This document shows, in pieces, positions 1 through 8,710 of a DNA stretch of 34,353 nucleotides. The DNA comes from DASREM01 sp035652095 (GTDB taxonomy: Bacteria > Acidobacteriota > Terriglobia > Terriglobales > Acidobacteriaceae): assembly GCA_035652095.1 (NCBI GenBank), contig DASREM010000054.1:1-34353 (forward strand), in the 5' to 3' direction. Under the pieces are notes generated by a model that worked only from the letters and a program-made list of their open reading frames with translations, did no database searches and was not told the origin of the DNA. Numbering within the stretch: position 1 is the first letter of the stretch; every line of letters begins with the position of its first letter. A program made the position numbers and the translations under genes.

Positions 1-1
1 G

Positions 2-277
2 CGAGAAGTAGCGGACTGGTCTCCGAACCCGGAACAGCAGTATAACCAGGCCGAGTTACGAGAGATCTTGACTCGCACGATCCAGGGCCTTCCCCCGAGC
101 TTTCGGACGGTGTTTGTCCTGCGAGATGTGGAAGGGCTTTCAACCGAGGAAACAGCTGACGCATTAGAACTCAGCATCCCGGCGGTCAAGTCGCGCCTTC
201 TACGAGCGCGCCTGCAGTTGCGAGAACGGCTGAGCCGTTACTTTCAGAAACGTGAGAGCGGAGATGGCAAACAGTGA
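2..277 (+). CDS. ECF-type RNA polymerase sigma factor, C-terminal part (cut by window start)
   Basis: The frame is open from base 2, so the gene starts upstream of the window. The visible part is sigma region 4: LPPSFRTVFVLRDVEGLS followed by the helix-turn-helix segment TADALELSIPAVKSRLLRAR, which reads the -35 element. It ends with a TGA that overlaps the GTG start of the next gene (GTGA, four bases), the usual coupling of an ECF sigma to its anti-sigma. The protein resembles the sigma factor at 24657-25322 (shared VFVLRD and AVK(S/T)RL.RAR), so the window holds two related sigma/anti-sigma pairs. The regulon cannot be read from the sequence. Confidence 0.9.
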   Translation, partial: REVADWSPNPEQQYNQAELREILTRTIQGLPPSFRTVFVLRDVEGLSTEETADALELSIPAVKSRLLRARLQLRERLSRYFQKRESGDGKQ

Positions 278-531
278 AATGCTCTGAATTCCTGCAAGAG
301 CTGACCAATTACCTGGACGGCGTCATTGACGCCCGCACCAAGGCCGAACTCGAGGATCATCTGGCTTGGTGCCACAACTGCTATGTGGTCTGCGACACAA
401 CCAAGAAAACTATCGAAATCTATCGCGATTCGCAGCTTTACGAACTGCCCGACGATCTCCGCACCCGGCTTCGCTCTGCCATCATCTCCAAGTGCCATTC
501 CCGCAAGAAACCGGGCCCTGAGAGCGTCTAA
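274..531 (+). CDS. small zinc-finger anti-sigma factor
   Basis: An 85-residue soluble protein starting at a GTG that overlaps the stop of the sigma gene. Near residue 29 it has the ZAS-type signature HLAWCHNC (HxxxCxxC), which binds zinc and often senses thiol or redox stress. A conserved N-terminal Cys (MKC) could be a further ligand. There is no transmembrane helix, so it should act in the cytoplasm by sequestering the upstream sigma factor. The overall plan matches the anti-sigma at 24442-24678 (YLD...HLxxCxxC...E(L/I)P...RL), which suggests paralogy. Function is inferred from the motif and the gene order. Confidence 0.85.
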   Translation: MKCSEFLQELTNYLDGVIDARTKAELEDHLAWCHNCYVVCDTTKKTIEIYRDSQLYELPDDLRTRLRSAIISKCHSRKKPGPESV

Positions 532-802
532 CGACATTTCTGCGCAAATCTTTTCCTGATCTGGCAGGTTGCCGAGCCCGTGGCGCGTGACCTGCCTTGC
601 TCCCATTCCCATTCAGCAACTCACAACCGGCTGATAAAAAGCGGCTTATTCCGTGAGCCATTTTGGCGGGTTATGACGCGTGTACAGATGTCGAACCTTT
701 TTAGCCGGAGTGGAATCTAAGTAGTTGAATTCGGTTAAGAAGGCTCCCCCGAAACAAGCCCAGGCAAGAGCCAAATAGAGCTCGCTGTGCGCGGAGGTGG
801 GT

Positions 803-1036
803 ATGCTGGCGAAGTTGTTCAATACGTTCTTCGGGTGTTGGCACCAACACTACAGCTTTCCAATTTCGGTTCGTCCCGGTTCTCGACGCAACGCAGCGGC
901 TTCCCTCACCGGCACCTATGTCGTTTGTCTCGACTGTGGCAAAGAGATGCCTTACGACTGGAAAGAGATGAGAATCACGTCCAACGCCACCTCGAGCGCC
1001 CGGGTGCGGTCACTGGCCACCAAACAGGCTGCCTGA
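803..1036 (+). CDS. small CxxC protein of unknown function
   Basis: About 77 residues. ATG 803 is preferred over GTG 797 because a GGAGG (793-797) lies five bases upstream. The middle holds TYVVCLDCGKEMPYDWKEM, a CxxC knuckle followed by an aromatic/acidic stretch, a pattern I associate with short acidobacterial proteins of unknown role. The N-terminus (FNTFFGCWHQHYSFPIS) adds a Cys and two His that could complete a metal site. The gene is monocistronic and ends 24 bp before a strong intrinsic terminator, which supports it being real and expressed. No function can be assigned. Confidence 0.75.
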   Translation: MLAKLFNTFFGCWHQHYSFPISVRPGSRRNAAASLTGTYVVCLDCGKEMPYDWKEMRITSNATSSARVRSLATKQAA

Positions 1037-1060
1037 AGATCAAAGAGTTGAAGTTGTTGA

Positions 1061-1087
1061 AGAGCCGCGATCGGGCGCGGCTCTTTT
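1061..1087 (+). terminator. intrinsic terminator of the CxxC protein gene
   Basis: A perfect 9-bp stem AGAGCCGCG / CGCGGCTCT with a 6-base loop is followed by TTT. It lies 24 bp after the stop codon. Confidence 0.85.
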
Positions 1088-1110
1088 CATTTGGAACTCC
1101 TTGGCGCCAA

Positions 1111-1137
1111 AACAAAACCGGCGGCCGAAGCCGCCGG
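1111..1137 (-). terminator. intrinsic terminator of the M48 peptidase gene
   Basis: Read on the minus strand: CCGGCGGC, loop TTCG, GCCGCCGG, then TTTTGTT. This is an 8-bp perfect stem with a stable UUCG tetraloop and a U-run. It sits 20 bp past the stop of the M48 gene and is back to back with the plus-strand terminator at 1061-1087. Confidence 0.8.
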
Positions 1138-1157
1138 GTGAGGTCGCAATCTTTACC

Positions 1158-2279
1158 TTAATTGTTGTTGTCGTCCGGGCGCCGCTTGAGCGTGGGATGG
1201 TCGTCATCGCTTCCCTTGCCGCTATCCGGCGTTTTATCGGTGCTCGAGGTGCGTCGCAGTGTCGGCTTATTTTTGTCTTTCTGGTCAATAATCTTGTGCC
1301 GGTTCTCGATCTGGGCCAGGCGCGCCTTCACATCGTCGAATTCCGAGGTTGAAATCAAGTATTGCGCCTTGGCCGGAAGGATCTGGTTGATCTCTTCCTC
1401 CGATTTGCTGATTCGATCCGGAGTCTGCGGATGCGACGAAAACGCCTTGGCGAGCGTACCGGGCTTTTTCTTCTCCTGCGCCTGCACCTTCTCGAAGAAG
1501 CTGACAAACGCTTGCGGATCGTAGCCGGTCTTGTACATGTATTGCAGGCCAAGATAGTCAGCTTCGGATTCGAAGTTGCGCGAGAACTTCATGAAGGTCA
1601 TGGGCAACGCCAGCCCCGCCGCTTCATACCCCGCGTACCCGATGCCGCCGCCCACGAAAATCAGCGGGATCGACGCCATGTTCATGAGGTTGCCGCGGGT
1701 GTTTTCGCGGGCAGCGTGACAAGCCGCGACATGCGCGATCTCATGCGCCATGACCCCGGCCAGTTCCGCCTCTTCATCCGCGGCCAGGATCAGGCCCGAA
1801 TTCACGTAAAAGAAGCCTCCCGGCAGCGCGAAAGCGTTGATCTCATCGGAATCAATGACCTTGATCGTGAATGGAACCTGCGAGTCCGAGTTGCGTACCA
1901 GGTTCTGTCCGACACGGTTCACGTACTCCGTGATCACCGGGTCCTGCACCAGTTTCACCGTGGACTCCACCTGCTGGGCATAGGATTTGCCCATGGCGAT
2001 CTGCTTCTCGACGCTATACCAGTTGCCGAGGCCGCGATTGCAGCCGACATTGCGGTTCCCCACTGCCTCGACGTCGCCCTTGCCGCCGTTATGTTTTACC
2101 TTCTCGGGGTCGGCCTCTTGCACCTTGGGGACCTTGGACGCTCCCGTCTGGTCGCTCGGGGCGGTGCTTGTGGCATTGGGGTCCGCAGGGCTCGTCCCCG
2201 GACTTTGCGAAAAAGCCGAGGGTGCCAAGCACCCCAGCATCAGTAACATAGCGGCCAATGCCAACAGATTACGCTTCAT
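1158..2279 (-). CDS. exported M48-family zinc metallopeptidase (BepA/LoiP-like)
   Basis: A 373-residue protein when started at ATG 2279, which has GGGAG nine bases upstream; an upstream in-frame ATG at 2303 is less likely. MKRNLLALAAMLLMLGCLAPSAFS is an export signal; LMLGC could be a weak lipobox, so it is either a lipoprotein or a cleaved periplasmic protein. After a Thr/Ser/Pro-rich linker the M48 domain carries the zinc helix HEIAHVAACH (about residues 179-188) and the third ligand Glu in FESEADYLG. SSHPQTPDRI near the C-terminus is typical of the family. The last 60 residues are charged and low complexity. Likely role: envelope protein quality control. Confidence 0.92.
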   Translation of the reverse strand: MKRNLLALAAMLLMLGCLAPSAFSQSPGTSPADPNATSTAPSDQTGASKVPKVQEADPEKVKHNGGKGDVEAVGNRNVGCNRGLGNWYSVEKQIAMGKSYAQQVESTVKLVQDPVITEYVNRVGQNLVRNSDSQVPFTIKVIDSDEINAFALPGGFFYVNSGLILAADEEAELAGVMAHEIAHVAACHAARENTRGNLMNMASIPLIFVGGGIGYAGYEAAGLALPMTFMKFSRNFESEADYLGLQYMYKTGYDPQAFVSFFEKVQAQEKKKPGTLAKAFSSHPQTPDRISKSEEEINQILPAKAQYLISTSEFDDVKARLAQIENRHKIIDQKDKNKPTLRRTSSTDKTPDSGKGSDDDHPTLKRRPDDNNN

Positions 2280-2523
2280 GACCCACTCCCTTTTTCCTGC
2301 CATCCGGGCGCTTCCAGCTTCGATTATACGCGCGCGGCCAAACTACGCCCGGGATTTCCCTGTTCGGTTGGACGCCTTGATTCTGAATATGGTTACCCCT
2401 TGAACCGTCATCTTCAATATATTTGACGCGAACCGAGTTCATTGCGGTATCACATCCCTCAACTGCTGTGCCATTTGTACTTGAGGAACCCTGCTTGCGG
2501 TCGTAACATGGCGCGTTCCGGTA

Positions 2524-3828
2524 TTGGAGGGCTTCTCGTTGCTCGACCGCAGGCGTTTCTTGTCAACCACGGCCGGTGTTGCTGCTGCGCTTGCTGTGCC
2601 ACGCGCATTACTCGCGCAACTCGAAACTATTCCGCCTTCGCTGCCGGAACCGCCTGCGCAGCGCAAAGACGTCGAGAAATACTGGGCGGAAATTCGCCGG
2701 CAATTTCTCATTCCGCAAGACGTCGTTTACCTCAACAACGGTACGGTCGGGTCGAGCCCCGCGCCCGTCTTGCGCGCTGTCTTCGAGAGCTATACCAAGA
2801 GCGAAAAGCTGGACGAGCAGGATCCCGAGGACTACCCCATCTGGGGATACGCGGCCTGGAATGAGTTCCGCGACCCGCTGGCTGCATTCGTCGGTTGCAA
2901 GCGTGACGAGATCGCCCTGCTTCGCAACGCGACCGAGGCCAACAGCTACATCGCCAACGGGGTGGATATGAAGGCTGGCGATGAAGTTCTCATGACTGAC
3001 CAGGAGCATCCCGGCGGCGAGCAGCCTTGGCAAGTCAAAGCCAAACGCTACGGCATCGTCATAAAGAAAATCACCTTGCCCAAGCCCATTGCCAATGCGG
3101 ACCAGGCGCTGAACCTGTTTCACGACGCGATTACGCCGAAGACACGCATCATATTCTTCAGCCATATCACCACGGTCACGGGAGTGGTCTTGCCAGCTAA
3201 AGAGATCTGCGCCCTGGCTCGCTCCAAGGGCATTCTGTCGGCCGTCGACGGCGCTCACGTGCCCGGGATGATGCAATTGAACCTGAATGAACTGGGTTGT
3301 GACATGTATTCCGCAAGCCCGCATAAGTGGCTGCAGGCTCCGAAGGGATCCGGGTTTCTCTACGTACGGGATGAAGTGATTGACCGGCTCTGGAACACCA
3401 TCGCCACCGAAGGCTGGGACGACAGCAAAATTCGCGCGGAGCGATTCCAACGGATCGGCTCTTCCAACGTGCCCGCTCTGGCCGGACTACGCGCGGCCAT
3501 TCAGATGGCCAACCAGATCGGCATGGATCGCATTGAAAAGCGCCACCGTGAGAGCGCCAATTTCCTGCTCAGCGAGATGATCAAGCGCGGCGCAGAATCC
3601 TGGACCTCGCCCGATCCGGACCTGCGCTGCGCCATTGTGACGGTGAACGTCCCTCCAATTCAGCGCGCGGAACTGGAGAGTTGGCTCTGGAAGAACCACA
3701 AGATTCGTATTCGCGGTGGAGAGCCCTCGAAACTCCGGCTGTCCACACCGTACTATTTGCAGAAGTCGGATATGGTCCGGTTTCTTGAAAAGTTTGACGA
3801 CTACAAAAAAGAGAAAAAGCTGTCATAG
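2524..3828 (+). CDS. Tat-exported class V aminotransferase (isopenicillin-N-epimerase-like)
   Basis: 434 residues from TTG 2524. No ATG is available in frame nearby, and a second TTG lies six codons downstream. The N-terminus LLDRRRFLSTTAGVAAALAV is a twin-arginine signal, so the PLP enzyme is folded with cofactor in the cytoplasm and then exported. The fold-type I domain shows DGAHVPGMMQ (the Asp that contacts PLP) and SPHKWLQAPKG with the Schiff-base lysine at about residue 268. The relatives are NifS/epimerase-like enzymes, but the substrate is unknown. The following DUF2911 gene begins 22 bp downstream in the same direction, so the two may be co-transcribed. Confidence 0.88.
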   Translation: MEGFSLLDRRRFLSTTAGVAAALAVPRALLAQLETIPPSLPEPPAQRKDVEKYWAEIRRQFLIPQDVVYLNNGTVGSSPAPVLRAVFESYTKSEKLDEQDPEDYPIWGYAAWNEFRDPLAAFVGCKRDEIALLRNATEANSYIANGVDMKAGDEVLMTDQEHPGGEQPWQVKAKRYGIVIKKITLPKPIANADQALNLFHDAITPKTRIIFFSHITTVTGVVLPAKEICALARSKGILSAVDGAHVPGMMQLNLNELGCDMYSASPHKWLQAPKGSGFLYVRDEVIDRLWNTIATEGWDDSKIRAERFQRIGSSNVPALAGLRAAIQMANQIGMDRIEKRHRESANFLLSEMIKRGAESWTSPDPDLRCAIVTVNVPPIQRAELESWLWKNHKIRIRGGEPSKLRLSTPYYLQKSDMVRFLEKFDDYKKEKKLS

Positions 3829-3850
3829 AAAAGCTCACTCCGGGGGAGTC

Positions 3851-4357
3851 ATGCGCCAGCTATTTGTCCTCATACTGCTGTTGTCGGAAATTGCCGTCTG
3901 CGGACCTGTCTTCGCCCAGGACTCGGACGCGCTGTCCCAGGCCGCGGTCTGTACTTTTAGCGATGACAAGCAGATGACCATTCGCTACACGCCGGCCACA
4001 TTCGACAAGAAGAATCCGCCGCCGCAAGGCAAGGTCTGGGCTCCCGGCGGAACCCCAATGGCCCTTTTCACTGAGGGAATCTTGACGGTCAACAGCAAGG
4101 AGATCCCAACCGGCGCCTACAACGTTTACCTGCTGCCGGAAAAGAACAATTGGACCCTGATCGTGAGTAAGAACGTAACTGCCGGTGCAGCCTACGACGA
4201 GCAGCACGACTTGGTGCGCGCGCCCATGGAAGTCGAGAAATTACCGGAAATGCAAAAAAGCCTGTTCATTTATTTCGGCCACATCGCTCCCAAGAAGTGC
4301 TCAATCCGGCTCGACTTTGGGATGGTGCGCACCTCGATGGAATTCGACGAGAAATAG
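3851..4357 (+). CDS. secreted DUF2911-like protein
   Basis: 168 residues; ATG 3851 follows a GGGGGAG Shine-Dalgarno. MRQLFVLILLLSEIAVCGPVFA is a signal peptide. The mature part follows the DUF2911 layout: an N-terminal strand region (QMTIRYTPATFD), GKVWAPGGTPMALFTEGILT, EIPTGAYNVYLLPEKNNWTL, and a C-terminal strand pair. The RTGANE stretch common in the family is replaced by APGGTPM. These proteins are abundant in Acidobacteriota and Bacteroidota and have no defined function. It is probably in an operon with the exported aminotransferase just upstream. Confidence 0.8.
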   Translation: MRQLFVLILLLSEIAVCGPVFAQDSDALSQAAVCTFSDDKQMTIRYTPATFDKKNPPPQGKVWAPGGTPMALFTEGILTVNSKEIPTGAYNVYLLPEKNNWTLIVSKNVTAGAAYDEQHDLVRAPMEVEKLPEMQKSLFIYFGHIAPKKCSIRLDFGMVRTSMEFDEK

Positions 4358-4401
4358 AACGCCGTGATCGTGCCGATGGAATGACGGGCGCCCCGCCCCT
4401 C

Positions 4402-5763
4402 CTAGTCGTAATACTCCAACCCTAAGTGCGTGATCAGTTCTTCGCCCTTCAGGTGGCGAAGCGTGTTCTTGAGTTTCATCAACTGGATGAACAGATCATG
4501 TTCCGGATACAGCCCGGGAGCGGTCATCGGAGACTTGAAGTAGAAACTCAGCCATTCTTGAATTCCGATTCCCTGGAGTTCGCTGCTGCGTTGGGCCAGA
4601 TCCAGGAACAAAATCAGGTCGAGCACGATGGGGGCGGCCAGAATCGAGTCCCGGCACAGGAAGTCCACCTTGATCTGCATCGGGTAACCGAGCCACCCAA
4701 AGATATCGATATTGTCCCAACCCTCTTTGTTATCACCGCGCGGTGGATAATAGTTAATGCGAACCTTGTGCGTGAATTTGCCGTAAAGCTCAGGATAAAG
4801 CTCGGGTTGCAGGATGTGTTCCAGCACAGAAAGCTTCGACTCTTCCTTGGTCTTGAACGAGCCCGGGTCGTCGAGCACTTCCCCATCGCGATTGCCCAGG
4901 ATGTTCGTCGAGAACCAGCCCGCCAAACCGATCATGCGGGCTTTGAAGCCCGGCGCAAGGATGGTTTTAATCAGAGTCTGTCCGGTCTTGAAATCCTTGC
5001 CGCAGATCGGCGCCTGGTTGCGCCGCGACAGTTCGTGCATCACCGGGATGTCAACAGTGAGATTCGGTGCGCCATTGGCGAACGGCACGCCTTCCATCAG
5101 CGAGGCGTATGCATAGACCATCGAGGGGGCGATATTCTCGTCATTTTGCGTGAGCGCCTTCTCGAAAGATTTCAGGGTTTGATGTGCTCCCGTCTGCGTG
5201 ATAAACGATTCCGTCGAACCGCACCAGATCGTCACCAGCCGGCTTGCGCCTGAACTCTTCCGGAAGCGGCGGATGTCCTCGCGTACCTGCTCCGCCAGTT
5301 CCATCTTGTTCTTGCCCTTCTTGACGTTGGGCCCGTCAATCTTCTTGACGTAGTTATGATCGAAGACGGCTTTTTGCGGCTTGATGGTGCTGAGAAACGG
5401 CTTCACCTGGTCCAGCAACTCTTTCTCAAGCACGCCCGCTTTGCGGGCCGCCGTGTACATGTCATCCTCGAAAATGTCCCAACCGGTAAAGACCAGATCG
5501 TCCAGCGCAGCCAGCGGCACAAATTCTTTGATCCGCGGAGACCGGCTTTCCGTGCGGCGTCCCAGGCGGATCGTGCCCATCTGTGTCAGGGACCCGATGG
5601 GCTTCGCCAACCCCTTTCGCACCGCCTCAACGCCAGCCACAAATGTGGTGGCAACCGCCCCCATGCCGGGAATCATGACGCCCAGCTTGCCCTTGGGGTT
5701 CTGCATTGCTTTCTCGGTTTTTACCGGTTTCGGTTCAGACTTCGACACTTGCCGCTTCGCCAT
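4402..5763 (-). CDS. ino1: myo-inositol-1-phosphate synthase
   Basis: 453 residues. It converts glucose-6-phosphate to inositol-3-phosphate with bound NAD, the first step toward inositol lipids or solutes. The N-terminal Rossmann part shows GVMIPGMGAVATTFVAGVEA (residues 28-47). Other family blocks are WDIFEDDMYTAARKAGVL, TIWCGSTESF, APICGKDFKTGQTLIKT (catalytic Lys-rich region), GWFSTNILGNRDG and VDFLCRDSILAAPIVLDL. Length and blocks fit the larger bacterial form. The gene stands alone and converges on the DUF2911 gene across 44 bp, which includes a small GGGCG/CGCCC hairpin. Confidence 0.93.
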   Translation of the reverse strand: MAKRQVSKSEPKPVKTEKAMQNPKGKLGVMIPGMGAVATTFVAGVEAVRKGLAKPIGSLTQMGTIRLGRRTESRSPRIKEFVPLAALDDLVFTGWDIFEDDMYTAARKAGVLEKELLDQVKPFLSTIKPQKAVFDHNYVKKIDGPNVKKGKNKMELAEQVREDIRRFRKSSGASRLVTIWCGSTESFITQTGAHQTLKSFEKALTQNDENIAPSMVYAYASLMEGVPFANGAPNLTVDIPVMHELSRRNQAPICGKDFKTGQTLIKTILAPGFKARMIGLAGWFSTNILGNRDGEVLDDPGSFKTKEESKLSVLEHILQPELYPELYGKFTHKVRINYYPPRGDNKEGWDNIDIFGWLGYPMQIKVDFLCRDSILAAPIVLDLILFLDLAQRSSELQGIGIQEWLSFYFKSPMTAPGLYPEHDLFIQLMKLKNTLRHLKGEELITHLGLEYYD

Positions 5764-5989
5764 TGGTTGGCTGCTTCCTTATGAGAATTTGAGATGTAAG
5801 GCAAACGGATATGTTCTCGTATTGCCGAGTGATTTGCAACCAAGCGTCCTCAAACGGAAAAGAATGCGCCGGAACCGCTGCTACAGAACATTAAGCGGAG
5901 AGGAAGGTGCGTGATGCGCGAAGTCCGGTTGATACGGCCACAGATGTCCTCGCCGTTCTCGATGTTCGCCAATCTGGCCAACCAGCTAC

Positions 5990-6130
5990 TCACCGAATCG
6001 CAAGCAAGCCGATGATCAGCGCCACGGCGCCGGCCAGCACCAACGTCGCAAACAAGCCATACACTTCCAGGGACGGGTAAGGTTCGAAATAAGCGGCTCT
6101 CCGATCGTTGATTTTCGAGAAGGGTCTCAT
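5990..6130 (-). CDS. 46-residue single-helix membrane protein, unknown function
   Basis: ATG 6130 has a strong GGGAGGT Shine-Dalgarno on the minus strand. The 46 codons encode a basic/acidic N-terminus (MRPFSKINDRRAAYFEPYPS) and then one hydrophobic helix (YGLFATLVLAGAVALIIGLL) ending in AIR. The N-in/C-out or N-out topology cannot be decided. It lies between ino1 (same strand, downstream) and the divergent SDR gene. No family is recognised; evidence is the ribosome binding site plus the clean amphipathic/hydrophobic layout. Confidence 0.6.
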   Translation of the reverse strand: MRPFSKINDRRAAYFEPYPSLEVYGLFATLVLAGAVALIIGLLAIR

Positions 6131-6214
6131 CGTGACCTCCCGCAACAGAACGGCGGTTACGCTCGCCGTAAGTAACCTTTTCCATGATACAAACGTTCCA
6201 AAACATCAGAACCT

Positions 6215-7057
6215 ATGCCTGAAAAAATTGCAGTGATCTCCGGCACATCCAGTGGGATTGGCCTCCTCACAGCAGTTGAACTGGCCAAGCAGGGTTTCCG
6301 CGTGGTGGCCACGATGCGCGACCTTGCGCGGCGCACCCGCCTCGACGAAGCCGCTCAATCAGCGGGGTTAGGCTCGCCGATGGATGTTCGACGCCTCGAT
6401 GTCACTGAATTCGCATCCCTCCCGGAGTTTGTTTCCGGGGTCGTCCGCGATTATGGTCGCATCGACGTGCTCGTAAATAACGCAGGTTTCGCCGTGGCAG
6501 GCTTTGCCGAAGACATGGCTCTCGACGAAATCCGCTTCCAGTTCGAGACCAACTTCTTTGGAAATGTCGCGCTGACCCAATCCGTCCTGCCGGTTATGCG
6601 CAAGCAGCGGTCCGGACACATCATCATGGTGTCCTCGATCAGCGGTCTGCACGCGGCATTGAGCATCAGCAGTTATTCGGCTTCCAAGTTTGCCCTGGAG
6701 GGTTGGAGCGAGGCTTTGCGGCTTGAAACCAACGCTTTGGGGATTAAGGTGGTCCTGGTTGAGCCCGGTTCCTATCAAACCGACATATGGACGCGCAATG
6801 CCATCCTCGGCAGGAAAACCATGGATGGCTCATCCCCGAACCGCGAGCGCGGAGAGCGCATGCGCAACCAGGTCCAGAAACTCAAAAAGAAAGATCCAAT
6901 CGAAGTTGCGCGAGTGATCGCCAGCATCGCCCAAGATCCCTCTCCGCGCCTGCGTTATCTCGTAGGCGGCGACGCGCACGTACAACTCTGGCTGAAGCGC
7001 CTACTCCCATGGAAGTGGCATGAAAAACTAGTGGCAAAGGCGCTGAAGGTTGATTAA
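6215..7057 (+). CDS. short-chain dehydrogenase/reductase (SDR)
   Basis: 280 residues, a classical SDR. The cofactor motif is GTSSGIG at residues 10-16, followed by VATMRD. The structural motif is NNAG (NNAGFAVAG). The catalytic Ser lies in MVSSISG, and Tyr154/Lys158 lie in SYSASKFALEGWSEALR. Arg in MRD after strand 2 suggests NADP(H). The C-terminal 60 residues, rich in Lys/Arg, resemble SDRs acting on lipids or retinol-like substrates, but the substrate cannot be named. There is no strong Shine-Dalgarno before ATG 6215. Confidence 0.9.
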   Translation: MPEKIAVISGTSSGIGLLTAVELAKQGFRVVATMRDLARRTRLDEAAQSAGLGSPMDVRRLDVTEFASLPEFVSGVVRDYGRIDVLVNNAGFAVAGFAEDMALDEIRFQFETNFFGNVALTQSVLPVMRKQRSGHIIMVSSISGLHAALSISSYSASKFALEGWSEALRLETNALGIKVVLVEPGSYQTDIWTRNAILGRKTMDGSSPNRERGERMRNQVQKLKKKDPIEVARVIASIAQDPSPRLRYLVGGDAHVQLWLKRLLPWKWHEKLVAKALKVD

Positions 7058-7083
7058 GCGGTCACTTGGATCTCTACCTGGTA

Positions 7084-7527
7084 CTACTTTTCAAGATCCA
7101 GAGTCTTTACCGGCAGATCCCAATGCGCCTCGAGAATCTCAAACCGCCGCTGTTCTTCTTTCTCATACGTCGACTGGTCGGGCCATAGCTGCTTCTTTAG
7201 GGCGTCTTCATCAAACGGCTCGTTGGCGACAGTGGCATTCGCAAAAACAATGGTGACGCGGTAGTCCCATCGGCCGTCTTCGGTAGTGTGATAGCGCGGT
7301 TGGTCCATCCAAACTTTCAGCATCCGTCCCATCTCTACCTGCTTCTTCAGCAACGGGTAATGGTTCTTCTTGAACAGGCGCAGGAACTCGTCGGCGTGTC
7401 CCCATTTCGTCTTGTAGTAGTACTCGACCACAAAGGGCTGGCCCTTCCCCGCTGGGGTTTGTGCCTTCAGCAGCGATGGGCACATCGTCGCAATCATGAT
7501 CACTGACAGCATCACAAGTTTTTTCAT
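7084..7527 (-). CDS. secreted protein of unknown function
   Basis: 147 residues with a signal peptide (MKKLVMLSVIMIATMCPSLLKA). The mature part is a compact alpha/beta domain with EYYYKTKWGHADEFLRLFKK and NHYPLLKKQVEMG, reminiscent of dimeric alpha-beta-barrel (Dabb-like) proteins. Trp/Tyr-rich strands (DGRWDYRVTIVFANAT) follow. I do not recognise a named family with certainty. It converges on the SDR gene with a 26-bp gap and is divergent from the Kelch-like gene. Confidence 0.75.
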   Translation of the reverse strand: MKKLVMLSVIMIATMCPSLLKAQTPAGKGQPFVVEYYYKTKWGHADEFLRLFKKNHYPLLKKQVEMGRMLKVWMDQPRYHTTEDGRWDYRVTIVFANATVANEPFDEDALKKQLWPDQSTYEKEEQRRFEILEAHWDLPVKTLDLEK

Positions 7528-7688
7528 CTTCCGCCTCCCCGGCTGAATGATTCTGGCAACGCGTCTAACACTACAAATTGCGGATGTTCAGCAATTCAAA
7601 AATTTCTTTGCGCGTGGAACTTCTTACTCCTTGTCGAATCCAACGGCCCTGATACACTGCCCGGTTTCACAAGGAGAAAGAGCAAGCA

Positions 7689-8690
7689 ATGCTTCAGAAC
7701 CATCGCATCAGATCCTGGCACCGCACAGCGCTCGCAGCCCTGTTCGTGCTCGCAACCGCAACCCTGTCATTTGCAGCCGATCCGGCGACGGTTACATGGA
7801 CCAAGGTGTCTCCGGCCCAGGGGCTTCCCGCCCGTGCGTTTTTTGCGACGGCTTACGATCCTATCAGCAAAAAGATTGTTGCCTTCGGTGGAAGCAACGC
7901 AACTGGACAACTCAACGACACTTGGACCTTCGACGGCACAACCTGGACGCAGGTGCAGACCAGCGTTGCGCCCAGCCCCCGCGCGGCTGCCGCAATGGCA
8001 TATGACAAGAACATTCAAAAGATCGTTTTGTTCGGCGGCTTCGTCGGACTTACGTTTCTGAACGACACCTGGCTGTGGGACGGCGCGACCTCCACCTGGA
8101 CCCAAGCCAATCCTCACACGGTGCCCACCGGCGCGACCAATCCCATGCTGTTCGTGGACCCGGCAAATGGCCACGTTGACATGTTCGGCGGCTACCAGGG
8201 CCGCTTCTATTCGCGCAGCATGTATCAATGGACCGGCACCGATTGGAACCTTCTGAATCCGGTCACCACTCCTTACCCCAGGAGCGGCGCGGTTACAGTT
8301 TTCGATCCGGTCCGCCACAACGTGGTGTTGTTTGGAGGAATTTCCGATATCTGGGTCGTTCAGAACACCTGGACCTGGGACGGCTCGAACTGGACCCAAC
8401 GGAACCCCGCAACTACCCCGCCGCCTCTCTATTTCACAACTGGCGCCTTCGATCCTCAACTGAATCAGGTAGTGGTTTTTGGTGGAGGCAGTGTGGGCGT
8501 GGATCAGAACACCACCTGGGCATGGGACGGCCTCAATTGGACGCAGCTCTCGCCCACGGCCAGTCCTACCAGGCGCGAAGGCTTGGGCACGGTGTGGGAC
8601 GCGGCGCACCGCGAATTCCTCATCTTTGACGGAGACATTTTCAATACCACGAAAATCTTTTCGGACATGTGGAAGCTGTCGGTGAACTGA
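7689..8690 (+). CDS. secreted Kelch-repeat (galactose-oxidase-like beta-propeller) protein
   Basis: 333 residues with signal peptide (ALAALFVLATATLSFAA). The rest is five to six repeats of about 50 residues built on the Kelch pattern: R(A/S)xxA..YD...(K/N).VVLFGG......NDTW.WDG..WTQ. Clear instances are KIVAFGGSNATGQLNDTWTF, KIVLFGG, HVDMFGG, NVVLFGG and QVVVFGG. The protein should form an extracytoplasmic beta-propeller; its ligand is unknown. It is a single gene that ends just before a large palindromic element shared with the convergent DedA gene. Confidence 0.88.
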   Translation: MLQNHRIRSWHRTALAALFVLATATLSFAADPATVTWTKVSPAQGLPARAFFATAYDPISKKIVAFGGSNATGQLNDTWTFDGTTWTQVQTSVAPSPRAAAAMAYDKNIQKIVLFGGFVGLTFLNDTWLWDGATSTWTQANPHTVPTGATNPMLFVDPANGHVDMFGGYQGRFYSRSMYQWTGTDWNLLNPVTTPYPRSGAVTVFDPVRHNVVLFGGISDIWVVQNTWTWDGSNWTQRNPATTPPPLYFTTGAFDPQLNQVVVFGGGSVGVDQNTTWAWDGLNWTQLSPTASPTRREGLGTVWDAAHREFLIFDGDIFNTTKIFSDMWKLSVN

Positions 8691-8710
8691 AGCCCAAACC
8701 TAAACAACCA

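Noticed and set aside
1362..2246. 294-residue plus-strand frame
   Set aside because: It is the antisense shadow of the M48 metallopeptidase; composition is Arg/His/Leu-rich as expected for a complement frame.
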